A DNA stretch of 5,561 nt from JASJHI01 sp033791105. Its GTDB lineage: Bacteria > Actinomycetota > Acidimicrobiia > Acidimicrobiales > Ilumatobacteraceae. Below the pieces are notes generated by a model. The model ran no database searches, was not told the origin of the DNA, and was given only the letters and a program-made list of their open reading frames with translations. The translations under genes were made by a program, and so were the position numbers. Numbering within the stretch: the first letter of the stretch is position 1; every line of letters starts with the position of its first letter. Of the stretch, positions 1-5,526 are shown one piece after another. The DNA lies in the NCBI GenBank assembly GCA_033791105.1, contig JASJHI010000106.1, positions 1-5,561 on the forward strand, given 5' to 3'.

Positions 1-512
1 CAGCACGGGCGGGTGCCTCGGTCGTGGCGGTTGAGCCGACGCCGTACATGCGGTCGATTCTCAAGACGCGCCGACTGGCCTCCCGACATCGTGACCTGAT
101 CACTGTCGTCGATGGTTCCGCCGAGTCGCTACCAGCGGCGGCGGACAGCATCGACGCCGTGTGGGCCGTGAACACGATGCATCACTGGGTCGACCCTGAA
201 CGGGCGGCGGCAGAGATCGCGCGGGTGCTGGCGCCCGGCGGCCGGCTCGTGCTGGTCGACGAGGACTTCGCAGACCCCGATCATCCCGACTACGAGACGT
301 GGGGATCGAAGCATCACGCCGCCGACGACGACGGACACGAAGACGACGATCAAGAGGATGACGGACACGAGGATGATGGGCACGGCCACGGGTTCCAGAT
401 GGTCGACGCCGCCAGGATGGGTGATCTCTTGACGGCAGCCGGCGTGACCGATGTCGAGGCCGGCAAGCGCACCCTCGCCGGACGACCGGTGATCGCCGTC
501 ACCGCAGGTTGA
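1..512 (+). CDS. Class I SAM-dependent methyltransferase, 5'-truncated by the window edge
   Basis: The frame is open from base 3, before the GTG at 24, and that upstream stretch (ARAGASVVAVEP) reads as the beta-strand and ribose-binding acidic residue that follow the glycine-rich SAM motif. The gene therefore begins outside the window and the GTG at 24 is not its start. Further on come DAVWAVNTMHHWVDP, typical of the acidic loop and post-motif of small-molecule class I methyltransferases, and then IARVLAPGGRLVLVDEDF, the usual LxPGGxLxxxD strand. The C-terminal part (FQMVDAARMGDLLTAAGVTDVEAG...GRPVIAVTA) is a normal methyltransferase end. Between them is an Asp/His-rich low-complexity segment with a 30-base tandem repeat, listed separately. 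The fold is clear; the substrate cannot be told. The gene is convergent with the XRE-MNT gene and shares a hairpin-containing junction with it. Confidence 0.85.
   Translation, partial: ARAGASVVAVEPTPYMRSILKTRRLASRHRDLITVVDGSAESLPAAADSIDAVWAVNTMHHWVDPERAAAEIARVLAPGGRLVLVDEDFADPDHPDYETWGSKHHAADDDGHEDDDQEDDGHEDDGHGHGFQMVDAARMGDLLTAAGVTDVEAGKRTLAGRPVIAVTAG
330..389 (+). repeat. Two-copy degenerate 30-bp tandem repeat coding an Asp/His-rich segment
   Basis: GACGGACACGA occurs at 330-340 and again at 360-370, a period of 30 bases that keeps the reading frame. The two units encode DGHEDDDQED and DGHEDDGHGH. Together with the preceding HHAADD and following GF they form a roughly 28-residue acidic and histidine-rich loop inside the methyltransferase, just after its VDEDF strand. 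Such segments often bind divalent metals, but that role is inference here. Third-position differences between copies (gaagacgac versus gaggatgat) suggest the duplication is old or under protein-level constraint. Confidence 0.8.
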
Positions 513-547
513 TCTATCAGCGACCCGCGTTCAGTCGACCTGAGATC
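511..547. terminator. Possible bidirectional hairpin between convergent genes
   Basis: An imperfect inverted repeat starts within the methyltransferase stop codon. GATCT (511-515) pairs with AGATC (543-547), CAG (518-520) with CTG (540-542), and CGAC (521-524) with GTCG (534-537). This gives 12 base pairs with a 2-base bulge on each arm and a 9-base loop. There is no T-run, so an intrinsic terminator of the E. coli type is not shown. Its place between two convergent stop codons makes a shared terminator the simplest reading. A second, smaller hairpin (AGCCG at 550-554 with CGGCT at 563-567) reaches the stop codon of the opposing gene. Confidence 0.4.
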
Positions 548-566
548 GCAGCCGCGGCGCGACGGC

Positions 567-1079
567 TCACAATACGATCGCCTCGGCTTCCGCTGTTCGT
601 CTGACCGAAGGTTTGAGGAGTTCCGCGGGTACGACATCGACCGACATCTCCAGGAGTTCCGAGAGTTCGCGCTCGAGCGCAGCAAGACCGACCAGTCCGA
701 CGTCGTCGCTGAGATCGACGAGGAGGTCCAGATCGCTGTCGGCGTCGTCATCACCCCGGGCAACACTGCCGAACACTCGAACGTGGCTCGCGCCGTGACC
801 CTGGGTGAGCCGCTGGATGTCGCGGCGGTGACGACGTAGCCGCCGCGTTCGTGGTGTGTCGGGGAGCCGCCGATCTGACGGCTCGGTCGGGCGGAGCGTG
901 AGGTCGAGGTGATGGCCCGTCGCCTCGACGAGACGTTCGAGTGTGGGCAGGCTCGGCTCGCGACGACCGGACTCGTAGGCACTGATGACCGATTGCGTCA
1001 CGCCGGCGGAGGCGGCCAACTCGACCTGGGTCAAGCCGGCCGCTTTGCGCGCGGCACGAAGCGTCGATCCGGCATCCAT
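567..1079 (-). CDS. XRE helix-turn-helix / minimal nucleotidyltransferase (MNT) fusion protein
   Basis: The protein has 170 residues. Residues 5-60 (LRAARKAAGLTQVELAASAG, then VTQSVISAYESGRREPSLPTL) are a typical XRE/Cro DNA-binding domain. An Arg-rich linker (about 68-92) leads to a minimal nucleotidyltransferase domain: VRVFGSVARG, then the exact GSx10DxD pattern with G104, S105, D116 and D118, and a likely third carboxylate at D148 in SVDVV. All catalytic acids are present, so it may be an active nucleotidyltransferase. MNT proteins of this kind usually serve as antitoxins to HEPN (HepT) RNases by AMPylating them, and the HTH suggests self-regulation. The ATG at 1079 is preferred because the domain begins there and a -10-like TATAGT ends 6 bases upstream. 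Longer in-frame extensions are Arg-rich and run into the divergent gene. No HEPN gene lies downstream, where only about 54 bases separate it from the methyltransferase stop, or upstream. Confidence 0.85.
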   Translation of the reverse strand: MDAGSTLRAARKAAGLTQVELAASAGVTQSVISAYESGRREPSLPTLERLVEATGHHLDLTLRPTEPSDRRLPDTPRTRRLRRHRRDIQRLTQGHGASHVRVFGSVARGDDDADSDLDLLVDLSDDVGLVGLAALERELSELLEMSVDVVPAELLKPSVRRTAEAEAIVL

Positions 1080-1085
1080 ACGCCC

Positions 1086-1091
1086 ACTATA
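1086..1091 (-). promoter_or_regulatory. -10-like hexamer TATAGT, probable leaderless promoter of the XRE-MNT gene
   Basis: Read on the - strand, TATAGT matches the -10 consensus at five of six bases. It is followed by exactly GGGCGT and then the ATG at 1079. This spacing would place the transcript start at or next to the A of the start codon, as in actinobacterial leaderless genes. No Shine-Dalgarno sequence is visible and no convincing -35 box was found. Confidence 0.5.
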
Positions 1092-1150
1092 GCGGATCGT
1101 CGATACCTCACTCTTGGAGAACCCGGTCGGATCGGCGCGGCTGACCTGCC

Positions 1151-1156
1151 TACGAT
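1151..1156 (+). promoter_or_regulatory. -10-like hexamer TACGAT, probable leaderless promoter of tldD-tldE
   Basis: TACGAT fits the TANNNT pattern of actinobacterial -10 boxes. It is followed by CACGCC and the ATG at 1163, the same 6-base spacing as the divergent promoter. No Shine-Dalgarno sequence precedes this ATG, which favours a leaderless mRNA. No -35 element is clear. Confidence 0.4.
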
Positions 1157-1162
1157 CACGCC

Positions 1163-2626
1163 ATGACCGACCTCGCAGCGCCGTTGATCGGGTCGACCGG
1201 ATTGGCTGACCGGCTGTTGGCCGCGCTGCCGGCCGACGTCGATCATGCGTCGGCGCGGCTCGTCGATGAGCGAGCTGAGTACCTGCGCGTGCGGCGCAAC
1301 AACCTCGAGCCGCTCCGCAGCCACTACGACACCGGCGTGATGATCGCAATCTGGGACGGGGGCGGACTCGGCTATGCGGCCACCCCCGATCTCAGCGACG
1401 CGGGACTCGTCGCGGCCGTCGAGCGGGCGCGCCACTGGGCGAGCGTCACGGTGGGCGCGATGGTCGCCGCCTTGCCCCCACCCGACGACGGTCGGACCGG
1501 CAGCTACGCCTCGCCCGTCGAGGTCGACTGGGACACGATGCCGCTGTCCGACCGGATCGACCTGCTCCAGCAGCAGTCGCAGCGGCTTGCGATCGACGAT
1601 CGCATCGTCGACTGGAACGCGATGCTCGCCCGACGCGAGGTCGACACCCTGCTCGTCACGTCACGCGGCGCACGAATCGAGCAGCGCTTCCGGTTCGTGT
1701 ATCCGGGCCTCGAGGCAACGGCCAACGAGGGCACGAACACCCAGACCCGGACGTTCGGCGGAACGGCCTACTGCGGTCAGGGCGGCGCCGAGGTGCTCGG
1801 CCGGTTCGGATTCGGCGATGCCGCCACCCTTCTCGCCGAACAGGCGGTCGAACTGCTCGACGCACCGAACTGTCCGACAGGTGTGATGGACCTTCTCGCC
1901 GCACCGGACCAGATGATCCTCCAGATCCACGAGTCGATCGGCCACCCGCTCGAGCTCGACCGGATCCTCGGTGACGAACGCAACTACGCGGGCACGAGTT
2001 TCGTCACCACCGACATGTTCGGCACGTTCCAGTACGGCTCCGAGCTACTCAACGTGACGTTCGATCCGACCGTGCCCGGCCAGCTCGCCAGCTACGGCTT
2101 CGACGACGACGGCACGCCGGCGACCAAGGAGTACCTGATCCGAGACGGGGTCCTCGAGCGACCGCTCGGCGGTGCGGTGTCGCAGGCTCGGGCCGGCCTC
2201 GTTGGGGTCGCGAACTCCCGGGCGGTGAGCTGGAACCGTCCGCCGATCGACAGGATGGCCAACCTCAACGTCGAGCCGGGGACATCGACGGTCGACGAGC
2301 TGATCGGGTCGATCGAACGCGGTGTCTACATGCACACGAACAGCTCGTGGTCGATCGACGACAGCCGGAACAAGTTCCAATTCGGCTGCGAGTACGGCCA
2401 GCTGGTCGAGGACGGTGAGATCGTCGGGACGGTGCGCAACCCGGGCTACCGGGGGGTCTCGTCGTCGTTCTGGCGCAGCCTCGCGGGCGTCGCCGATGCC
2501 GACAGCTTCAAGGTGATGGGCACTCCGAACTGCGGTAAGGGCGAGCTGAATCAGATGGTCGGTACGGGCCACGCGTCGCCGGCGTGTCTGTTCACCGACG
2601 TTGCCGTCTTCGGAGGCGAGGAGTGA
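1163..2626 (+). CDS. tldD: TldD-family zinc metalloprotease, catalytic subunit
   Basis: The protein has 487 residues, close to the usual size of TldD (about 480). The metalloprotease motif HExxxH is present as HESIGH at residues 256-261, followed by PLELDRILGDERNYAGTSF, which is typical of the family's long active-site helix. A C-terminal NCGKGELNQMVGTGHASPAC stretch holds C457, which aligns with the CGK cysteine expected as the third zinc ligand. The N-terminal half (YLRVRRNNLEP...GVMIAIWDGGGLGYAAT) matches the family's mixed alpha/beta domain. TldD forms a heterodimer with TldE and cleaves short or unfolded peptides threaded into the complex. Known roles elsewhere include microcin B17 leader removal and CcdA antitoxin degradation in E. 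coli. The soluble protein has no signal peptide, so it is cytoplasmic. It is the first gene of a two-gene operon, overlapping tldE by 4 bases. The substrate in this organism is unknown. Confidence 0.93.
   Translation: MTDLAAPLIGSTGLADRLLAALPADVDHASARLVDERAEYLRVRRNNLEPLRSHYDTGVMIAIWDGGGLGYAATPDLSDAGLVAAVERARHWASVTVGAMVAALPPPDDGRTGSYASPVEVDWDTMPLSDRIDLLQQQSQRLAIDDRIVDWNAMLARREVDTLLVTSRGARIEQRFRFVYPGLEATANEGTNTQTRTFGGTAYCGQGGAEVLGRFGFGDAATLLAEQAVELLDAPNCPTGVMDLLAAPDQMILQIHESIGHPLELDRILGDERNYAGTSFVTTDMFGTFQYGSELLNVTFDPTVPGQLASYGFDDDGTPATKEYLIRDGVLERPLGGAVSQARAGLVGVANSRAVSWNRPPIDRMANLNVEPGTSTVDELIGSIERGVYMHTNSSWSIDDSRNKFQFGCEYGQLVEDGEIVGTVRNPGYRGVSSSFWRSLAGVADADSFKVMGTPNCGKGELNQMVGTGHASPACLFTDVAVFGGEE
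2612..2616 (+). promoter_or_regulatory. Ribosome binding site GGAGG that sets the tldE start
   Basis: GGAGG lies inside the last codons of tldD, 6 bases before the GTG at 2623. It contrasts with the leaderless-looking tldD start and decides the tldE start against the upstream GTG at 2584. Confidence 0.75.
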
Positions 2627-3993
2627 GCGCGGCGATGGACGGCGGGACGGGCGCTGCGGCCCGCGACGATCAGACCTACTTCGATGAGTTGGTCGGCGCT
2701 GCGATCACCCGGCTGCGGGGCGACGAGGTGCTGTTGGCCAACGTCAGCGGCGAGCGAACCGACTTCGTTCGGTTCAACGGTGGCGACGTGCGCCAGGCGG
2801 GCACGGTCGAGCAGCGCACACTCTCGATCGACCTGATCGAGGGAGCGCGGCACGTCGGCGGATCGATCCAGCTCACCGGTGATCGTTCGGTCGACGACGC
2901 TCGGGTGAGCCGGCTGTTGGAGCAGGCCCGCGAACAGCGCCGGCTCGTGCCCAATGACCCGTTCCTGCTCTACAACACCTCGCCCGAGTCGACCACCCGC
3001 GTCGAGACGGGTTCGATCCCGGATCCCGATGCTGCGGTCGCCGACATCCGTGGTGCGGCTGCGGGACGTGATCTCGTCGGGATCTACGCCGCGGGCGATA
3101 CCTGGTCCGGGTTCGCCAACTCGCTCGGGCAGCGCAACTGGTTCCAGTCGGCCACCTTCAACCTCGACTGGTGTTTCTACCTCCGCGACGACAAGGCGGC
3201 GAAGAACCTCTACGCCGGATTCGAGTGGGACGACGACGACTTTGCCCGCAAGATCGACTGGTCGTCGCGCCAGCTCGCCGCCCTCGAGCGGTCGCCGGTG
3301 ACGTTGTCGCCGGGGGAGTACCGGACCTACCTCGCGCCGGCAGCGATGGAGGAGCTGCTCGGCCTGATGGCCGCGTACGGCGCGTTCGGCAAGCGTGCGC
3401 TCGAGACCCGCCAGACGCCGTTGTTGAAACTGGCGGTCGGCGAGGAGTCGCTGTCGCCGCTGCTGGCGATCAGCGAGTCGACCGGTGATGGTGTCTCACC
3501 GAACTTCCAGTCCGCTGGGTTTCTGCGTCCTGAGCGCGTCTCGCTGGTCGAGGAGGGGCGTACGGCGTCGACGCTGATCTCACCGCGGTCGGCACAGGAG
3601 TACGGCGTCGAGACCAACGGCGCCGCGAACCACGAAGTGCCGTTGTCGCTGGCGATCGCCGTCGGGGATGTTCCGACTGCGGCGGTGAGCGAGGCGCTGG
3701 GAACAGGGCTCTACGTCGGGAACCTGTGGTACACGAACTTCTCCGACCGCGCGGCGTGTCGCACGACCGGGATGACCCGGTTCGCCACCTTCTGGGTCGA
3801 GGATGGCGACATCGTGGCGCCGGTCGACGTGCTGCGCTTCGACGACACCGCCTATCACTTGCTCGGCGACCAGCTGGAAGGGCTGACCGATTCGGCCGAG
3901 CTGTTGTTGGACCCGGGGACCTACGAGGAACGATCGACCGCCAGCACGCGCTCGCCCGGCGCGCTGGTCGGCGCCATGCGCTTCGTGCTCTGA
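2623..3993 (+). CDS. tldE: TldE/PmbA-family subunit of the TldD/TldE protease
   Basis: The protein has 456 residues, like PmbA/TldE (about 450). It shares the TldD/PmbA fold: an N-terminal part with VSGERTDFVRFNGGDVRQAG, a middle SPGEYRTYLAPAAMEELLGL, and a C-terminal segment LYVGNLWYTNFSDRAACRTT followed by GMTRFATFWVEDGDIVAPVD. It has no HExxxH motif, as expected for the non-catalytic partner that helps form the peptide-binding chamber. The start is taken as GTG 2623, whose GTGA overlaps the tldD stop. GGAGG at 2612-2616, 6 bases upstream, is an excellent ribosome binding site. An earlier in-frame GTG at 2584 would overlap tldD by 43 bases and lacks such a site. Coupled translation should give equal amounts of the two subunits. 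Confidence 0.9.
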   Translation: MSAAMDGGTGAAARDDQTYFDELVGAAITRLRGDEVLLANVSGERTDFVRFNGGDVRQAGTVEQRTLSIDLIEGARHVGGSIQLTGDRSVDDARVSRLLEQAREQRRLVPNDPFLLYNTSPESTTRVETGSIPDPDAAVADIRGAAAGRDLVGIYAAGDTWSGFANSLGQRNWFQSATFNLDWCFYLRDDKAAKNLYAGFEWDDDDFARKIDWSSRQLAALERSPVTLSPGEYRTYLAPAAMEELLGLMAAYGAFGKRALETRQTPLLKLAVGEESLSPLLAISESTGDGVSPNFQSAGFLRPERVSLVEEGRTASTLISPRSAQEYGVETNGAANHEVPLSLAIAVGDVPTAAVSEALGTGLYVGNLWYTNFSDRAACRTTGMTRFATFWVEDGDIVAPVDVLRFDDTAYHLLGDQLEGLTDSAELLLDPGTYEERSTASTRSPGALVGAMRFVL

Positions 3994-4026
3994 CTGGCGA
4001 CGCTGCGCGATCGTCGGGGCGGTCAG
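3990..4026. terminator. Possible bidirectional hairpin spanning both convergent stop codons
   Basis: CTGACTG (3990-3996) pairs with CGGTCAG (4020-4026), seven pairs including one G-T. After a small asymmetric internal loop, CGACG (3998-4002) pairs with CGTCG (4012-4016), leaving a 9-base loop. The stop codons of tldE (3991-3993) and of the opposing RHH gene (4023-4025) lie in the two arms. There is no T-run, so termination activity is inferred from position. Confidence 0.4.
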
Positions 4027-4316
4027 GTCTCGTCCTCGCCCTCGAGTTCGGCCCGCACGCGTTGCAGGGTCGCGATCGCGTCGTCGATGGCTGCCGTTGG
4101 GCCTTCGCCTGAGGTGACGCCGGCCTCGAGGATCCGGCGCGCGCAGCGGGACACGTTCTGACCGTTTGCTTTCGCCAACGCCTCCAGCCGCGCGTGGAGG
4201 TCCTCAGGGATCCGGATCGAGACATGGCGCGACTTCGGCGCGTTGGGATCGACGGGCTCGACGCGCTCACCGGTCGTGTCCTCGAGCCATTGAATCAGTC
4301 GTGGCTTGTCCGTCAT
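4023..4316 (-). CDS. Ribbon-helix-helix protein with C-terminal helical tail (antitoxin- or regulator-like)
   Basis: The protein has 97 residues. Residues 31-37 (HVSIRIP) form the DNA-contacting strand, residues 38-52 (EDLHARLEALAKANG) helix A, and residues 54-67 (NVSRCARRILEAGV) helix B of an Arc/CopG/HicB-type RHH fold. The N-terminal 30 residues are polar with a WLEDTTGE segment. The C-terminal 25 (AAIDDAIATLQRVRAELEGE) look helical and acidic. I chose ATG 4316 because GAGAGGAG (4332-4325 on this strand) sits 8 bases upstream. A GTG at 4325 would overlap the previous stop as GTGA but lies directly against that purine tract. It is the last gene of a three-gene operon, beginning 5 bases after the 60-residue gene. 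RHH proteins of this size are commonly antitoxins or autoregulators; which it is here cannot be told. Confidence 0.75.
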   Translation of the reverse strand: MTDKPRLIQWLEDTTGERVEPVDPNAPKSRHVSIRIPEDLHARLEALAKANGQNVSRCARRILEAGVTSGEGPTAAIDDAIATLQRVRAELEGEDET

Positions 4317-4321
4317 GTGGC

Positions 4322-4504
4322 TCACTCCTCTCGCTCGATCGCACGTGCGAGGACGAGCACGATCGTCGTCGTATGCGCGCGGTTCGGTTCATCCCGTTCG
4401 GTGCCATCGAACAGCGACCACAACGCCGGCAGTAGCGACTCGAGATCGCGTCTCGTGAGCCGTACCCCGTCGGGTGGCAGCCAGTCGAGATCATCGACCG
4501 CCAT
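4322..4504 (-). CDS. Unrecognised 60-residue protein in the RHH operon
   Basis: I do not recognise the family. The protein is acidic at the N-terminus (MAVDDLDWLPPDGVRL), has a probable amphipathic helix (TRRDLESLLPALWSLFDG), a polar linker and a second helix (TTTIVLVLARAIEREE). It shows no signal peptide, no transmembrane segment of convincing length, and no catalytic motif I can name. The ATG at 4504 overlaps the end of the upstream RHH gene by 14 bases and the stop is 5 bases before the next RHH start, so it is embedded in an operon. This is the main reason to believe it is real. There is no good Shine-Dalgarno sequence, so translation may be coupled. It could be a small toxin, a partner of an RHH protein, or a structural accessory; none is shown. 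Confidence 0.55.
   Translation of the reverse strand: MAVDDLDWLPPDGVRLTRRDLESLLPALWSLFDGTERDEPNRAHTTTIVLVLARAIEREE
4325..4332 (-). promoter_or_regulatory. Ribosome binding site GAGAGGAG for the downstream RHH gene
   Basis: The purine tract lies at the very end of the 60-residue gene and is separated from the ATG at 4316 by TGAGCCAC. The spacing fits ATG 4316 and argues against the GTG at 4325. Confidence 0.6.
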
Positions 4505-4673
4505 TTGTCACACAACGTAGCACATCGCATCGAAGCCCAAGCGCTGCTCGCCAGAGCGCGCAGGCAAGCAGTTGGTCGAGTGGGATCCCGTCTCGCCGAC
4601 AGCGCGCTTCGAGGTCCTCCAGCGCCACGCTCGGCATGGTGATTCGCAGGGTGACCATCTCCGACTCGTTCAT
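4491..4673 (-). CDS. Small ribbon-helix-helix-like protein, first gene of the operon
   Basis: The protein has 60 residues. VTLRITMP (7-14) would be the RHH strand, SVALEDLEARCRRDG (15-29) helix A with the usual turn glycine, and PLDQLLACALWRAALG (31-46) helix B. A short Cys-containing tail (LRCDVLRCVTNGGR) follows. The ATG at 4673 is preferred because GAAGGG lies 9 bases upstream. An in-frame ATG at 4727 would add 18 polar residues but lacks a ribosome binding site. The RHH assignment rests on pattern alone and is less certain than for the third gene of the operon. Its likely role is DNA binding and autoregulation, or an antitoxin. Confidence 0.6.
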   Translation of the reverse strand: MNESEMVTLRITMPSVALEDLEARCRRDGIPLDQLLACALWRAALGLRCDVLRCVTNGGR

Positions 4674-4722
4674 TGTTCGCAGCCCTTCGGTTTGGTGGAG
4701 TGCGGAGGAGTCGGTGTGATCG

Positions 4723-4728
4723 ACCATA
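4723..4728 (-). promoter_or_regulatory. Weak -10-like hexamer TATGGT upstream of the RHH operon
   Basis: TATGGT on the - strand fits TANNNT and would give a leader of about 40 bases before the ATG at 4673, leaving room for the GAAGGG site. No -35 box is recognisable. In GC-rich DNA such a match may be chance. Confidence 0.25.
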
Positions 4729-4768
4729 CCGATGGGGTGTCGCGGAGTCGCCCGACCGGTCCCTGCCC

Positions 4769-5371
4769 GCCTGGGCCGTACGCGAGGTGGCCAACTACAT
4801 CACTGCGCTCGATCACGGAATCCGGAGGCTCGGTGAGGGCTTCCCATTGAGCATGCGGCTCCTGCGCGAAGTGCACGAACAGCTCATGCGCGGAGTGCGC
4901 GGTGGCGCAGCAGCGCCCGGGGAGTTCGGGACGACCCAGAACTGGATCGGCGGCACGTCGCCGTCGGATGCCGCCTTTGTCCCGCCCCCCGTCGACGCGA
5001 TGGGACCTGCACTCGATGACTTGGAGCAGTTCCTTCACGACCGTTCGATGCCGCTCCTGATCCAACTGGCGCTGGCTCACTACCAGTTCGAGGTCGTCCA
5101 TCCGTGATGAGCACCAGCCGCACTGGAGACCTGGTGCCGTGGATACGGTTCTTTCTGGACGGCGTCGCGACTCAGGCCACTGACGCGGAGAACCGGGCGG
5201 CTGGACGTGGCGTTCCCGACAGCCCAGGCGGCGATCATCGCGTTGGTCGAGCGCGGGGATCTCACGGAGACGACCGGTCGCCGGCGGAAGCGTTTCTACA
5301 TGGCGAACGGCATCTTCGACGCGGTCTACGGGGAGGTGCCGGAGCCGGTTCAGCCCGGCCTGTTCCGTTGA
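4769..5371 (+). pseudogene. Decayed Fic-family (AMP-transferase) gene in three frame-shifted pieces, catalytic motif deleted
   Basis: Piece 1 (about 4769-5104) reads VREVANYITALDHGI, then RLLREVHEQLM, GEFGTTQNWIGG, DAAFVPPP, LEQFLHD and LIQLALAHYQFEVVHP. This is the recognisable front half of a Fic core up to the HP of HPFxDGNGRxGR, followed at once by TGA (5105-5107). Piece 2, in another frame (about 5107-5196), reads SRTGDLVPWIRFFLDGVATQ, the helix that normally lies about 45 residues after the catalytic motif. Piece 3, in the third frame (5201-5371), reads LDVAFPTAQAAIIALVERGD, then LTETTGRRRKRFYMANGIFD, and ends GLFR. This is the C-terminal winged-helix part of this Fic subfamily. Missing are the N-terminus with its SxxxEGT inhibitory region, the whole FxDGNGRxGR active site, and the block between pieces 2 and 3. 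No AMPylation activity is possible from this copy. A sequencing or assembly fault cannot explain three losses easily. Confidence 0.85.
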
Positions 5372-5526
5372 AGTGCAGCGGGACGGCTCGCCACCGATTG
5401 ATGGGCGGCGGCCAATGTCGATGGCAGCTCCGACCTGCGCCGAGAGCCGCTCGCACCGTCGTCGGCAGCGGCTGTCGAGAGAACGACCTGGCCAGCAGTT
5501 CCATCGACGCAAGGGTCGGCCACTAC
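5372..5526. other. Stretch without a supportable gene after the Fic remnant
   Basis: No domain pattern, ribosome binding site or clear hairpin stands out. One + strand frame stays open from 5107 to the window end without a stop. Past about 5196 its translation is Gly/Arg-rich and matches nothing, while the real Fic signal shifts to another frame, so I regard it as non-coding. Confidence 0.5.

Noticed and set aside
1080..1349. N-terminal extension of the XRE-MNT gene up to 1349
   Set aside because: The added 90 residues are Arg-rich and unlike any domain. They overlap tldD, and the -10-like box and HTH boundary favour the ATG at 1079.
1500..2400. Very frequent GATCG and TCGA words, suggesting a restriction or uptake motif
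   Set aside because: They follow from common Ile-Asp, Ser-Ile and Val-Asp codon pairs in this codon usage and show no regular spacing or orientation.
3470..4270. 266-codon - strand open frame across the end of tldE and the RHH gene
   Set aside because: Its translation is a long run of Arg, Ser and Pro, typical of an out-of-frame reading of GC-rich coding DNA, and it collides with two better-supported genes.
4322..4504. The 60-residue protein as a precursor peptide for the TldD/TldE protease
   Set aside because: It lacks the Cys/Ser/Gly-rich core expected of a modified peptide, no modification enzyme is nearby, and it is bound into the RHH operon on the opposite strand.
4670..5512. 280-codon - strand open frame opposite the Fic remnant
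   Set aside because: It is Arg-rich, has no domain pattern, and is antisense to clear Fic homology. It also overlaps the start of the RHH operon. It is a GC-rich shadow frame.
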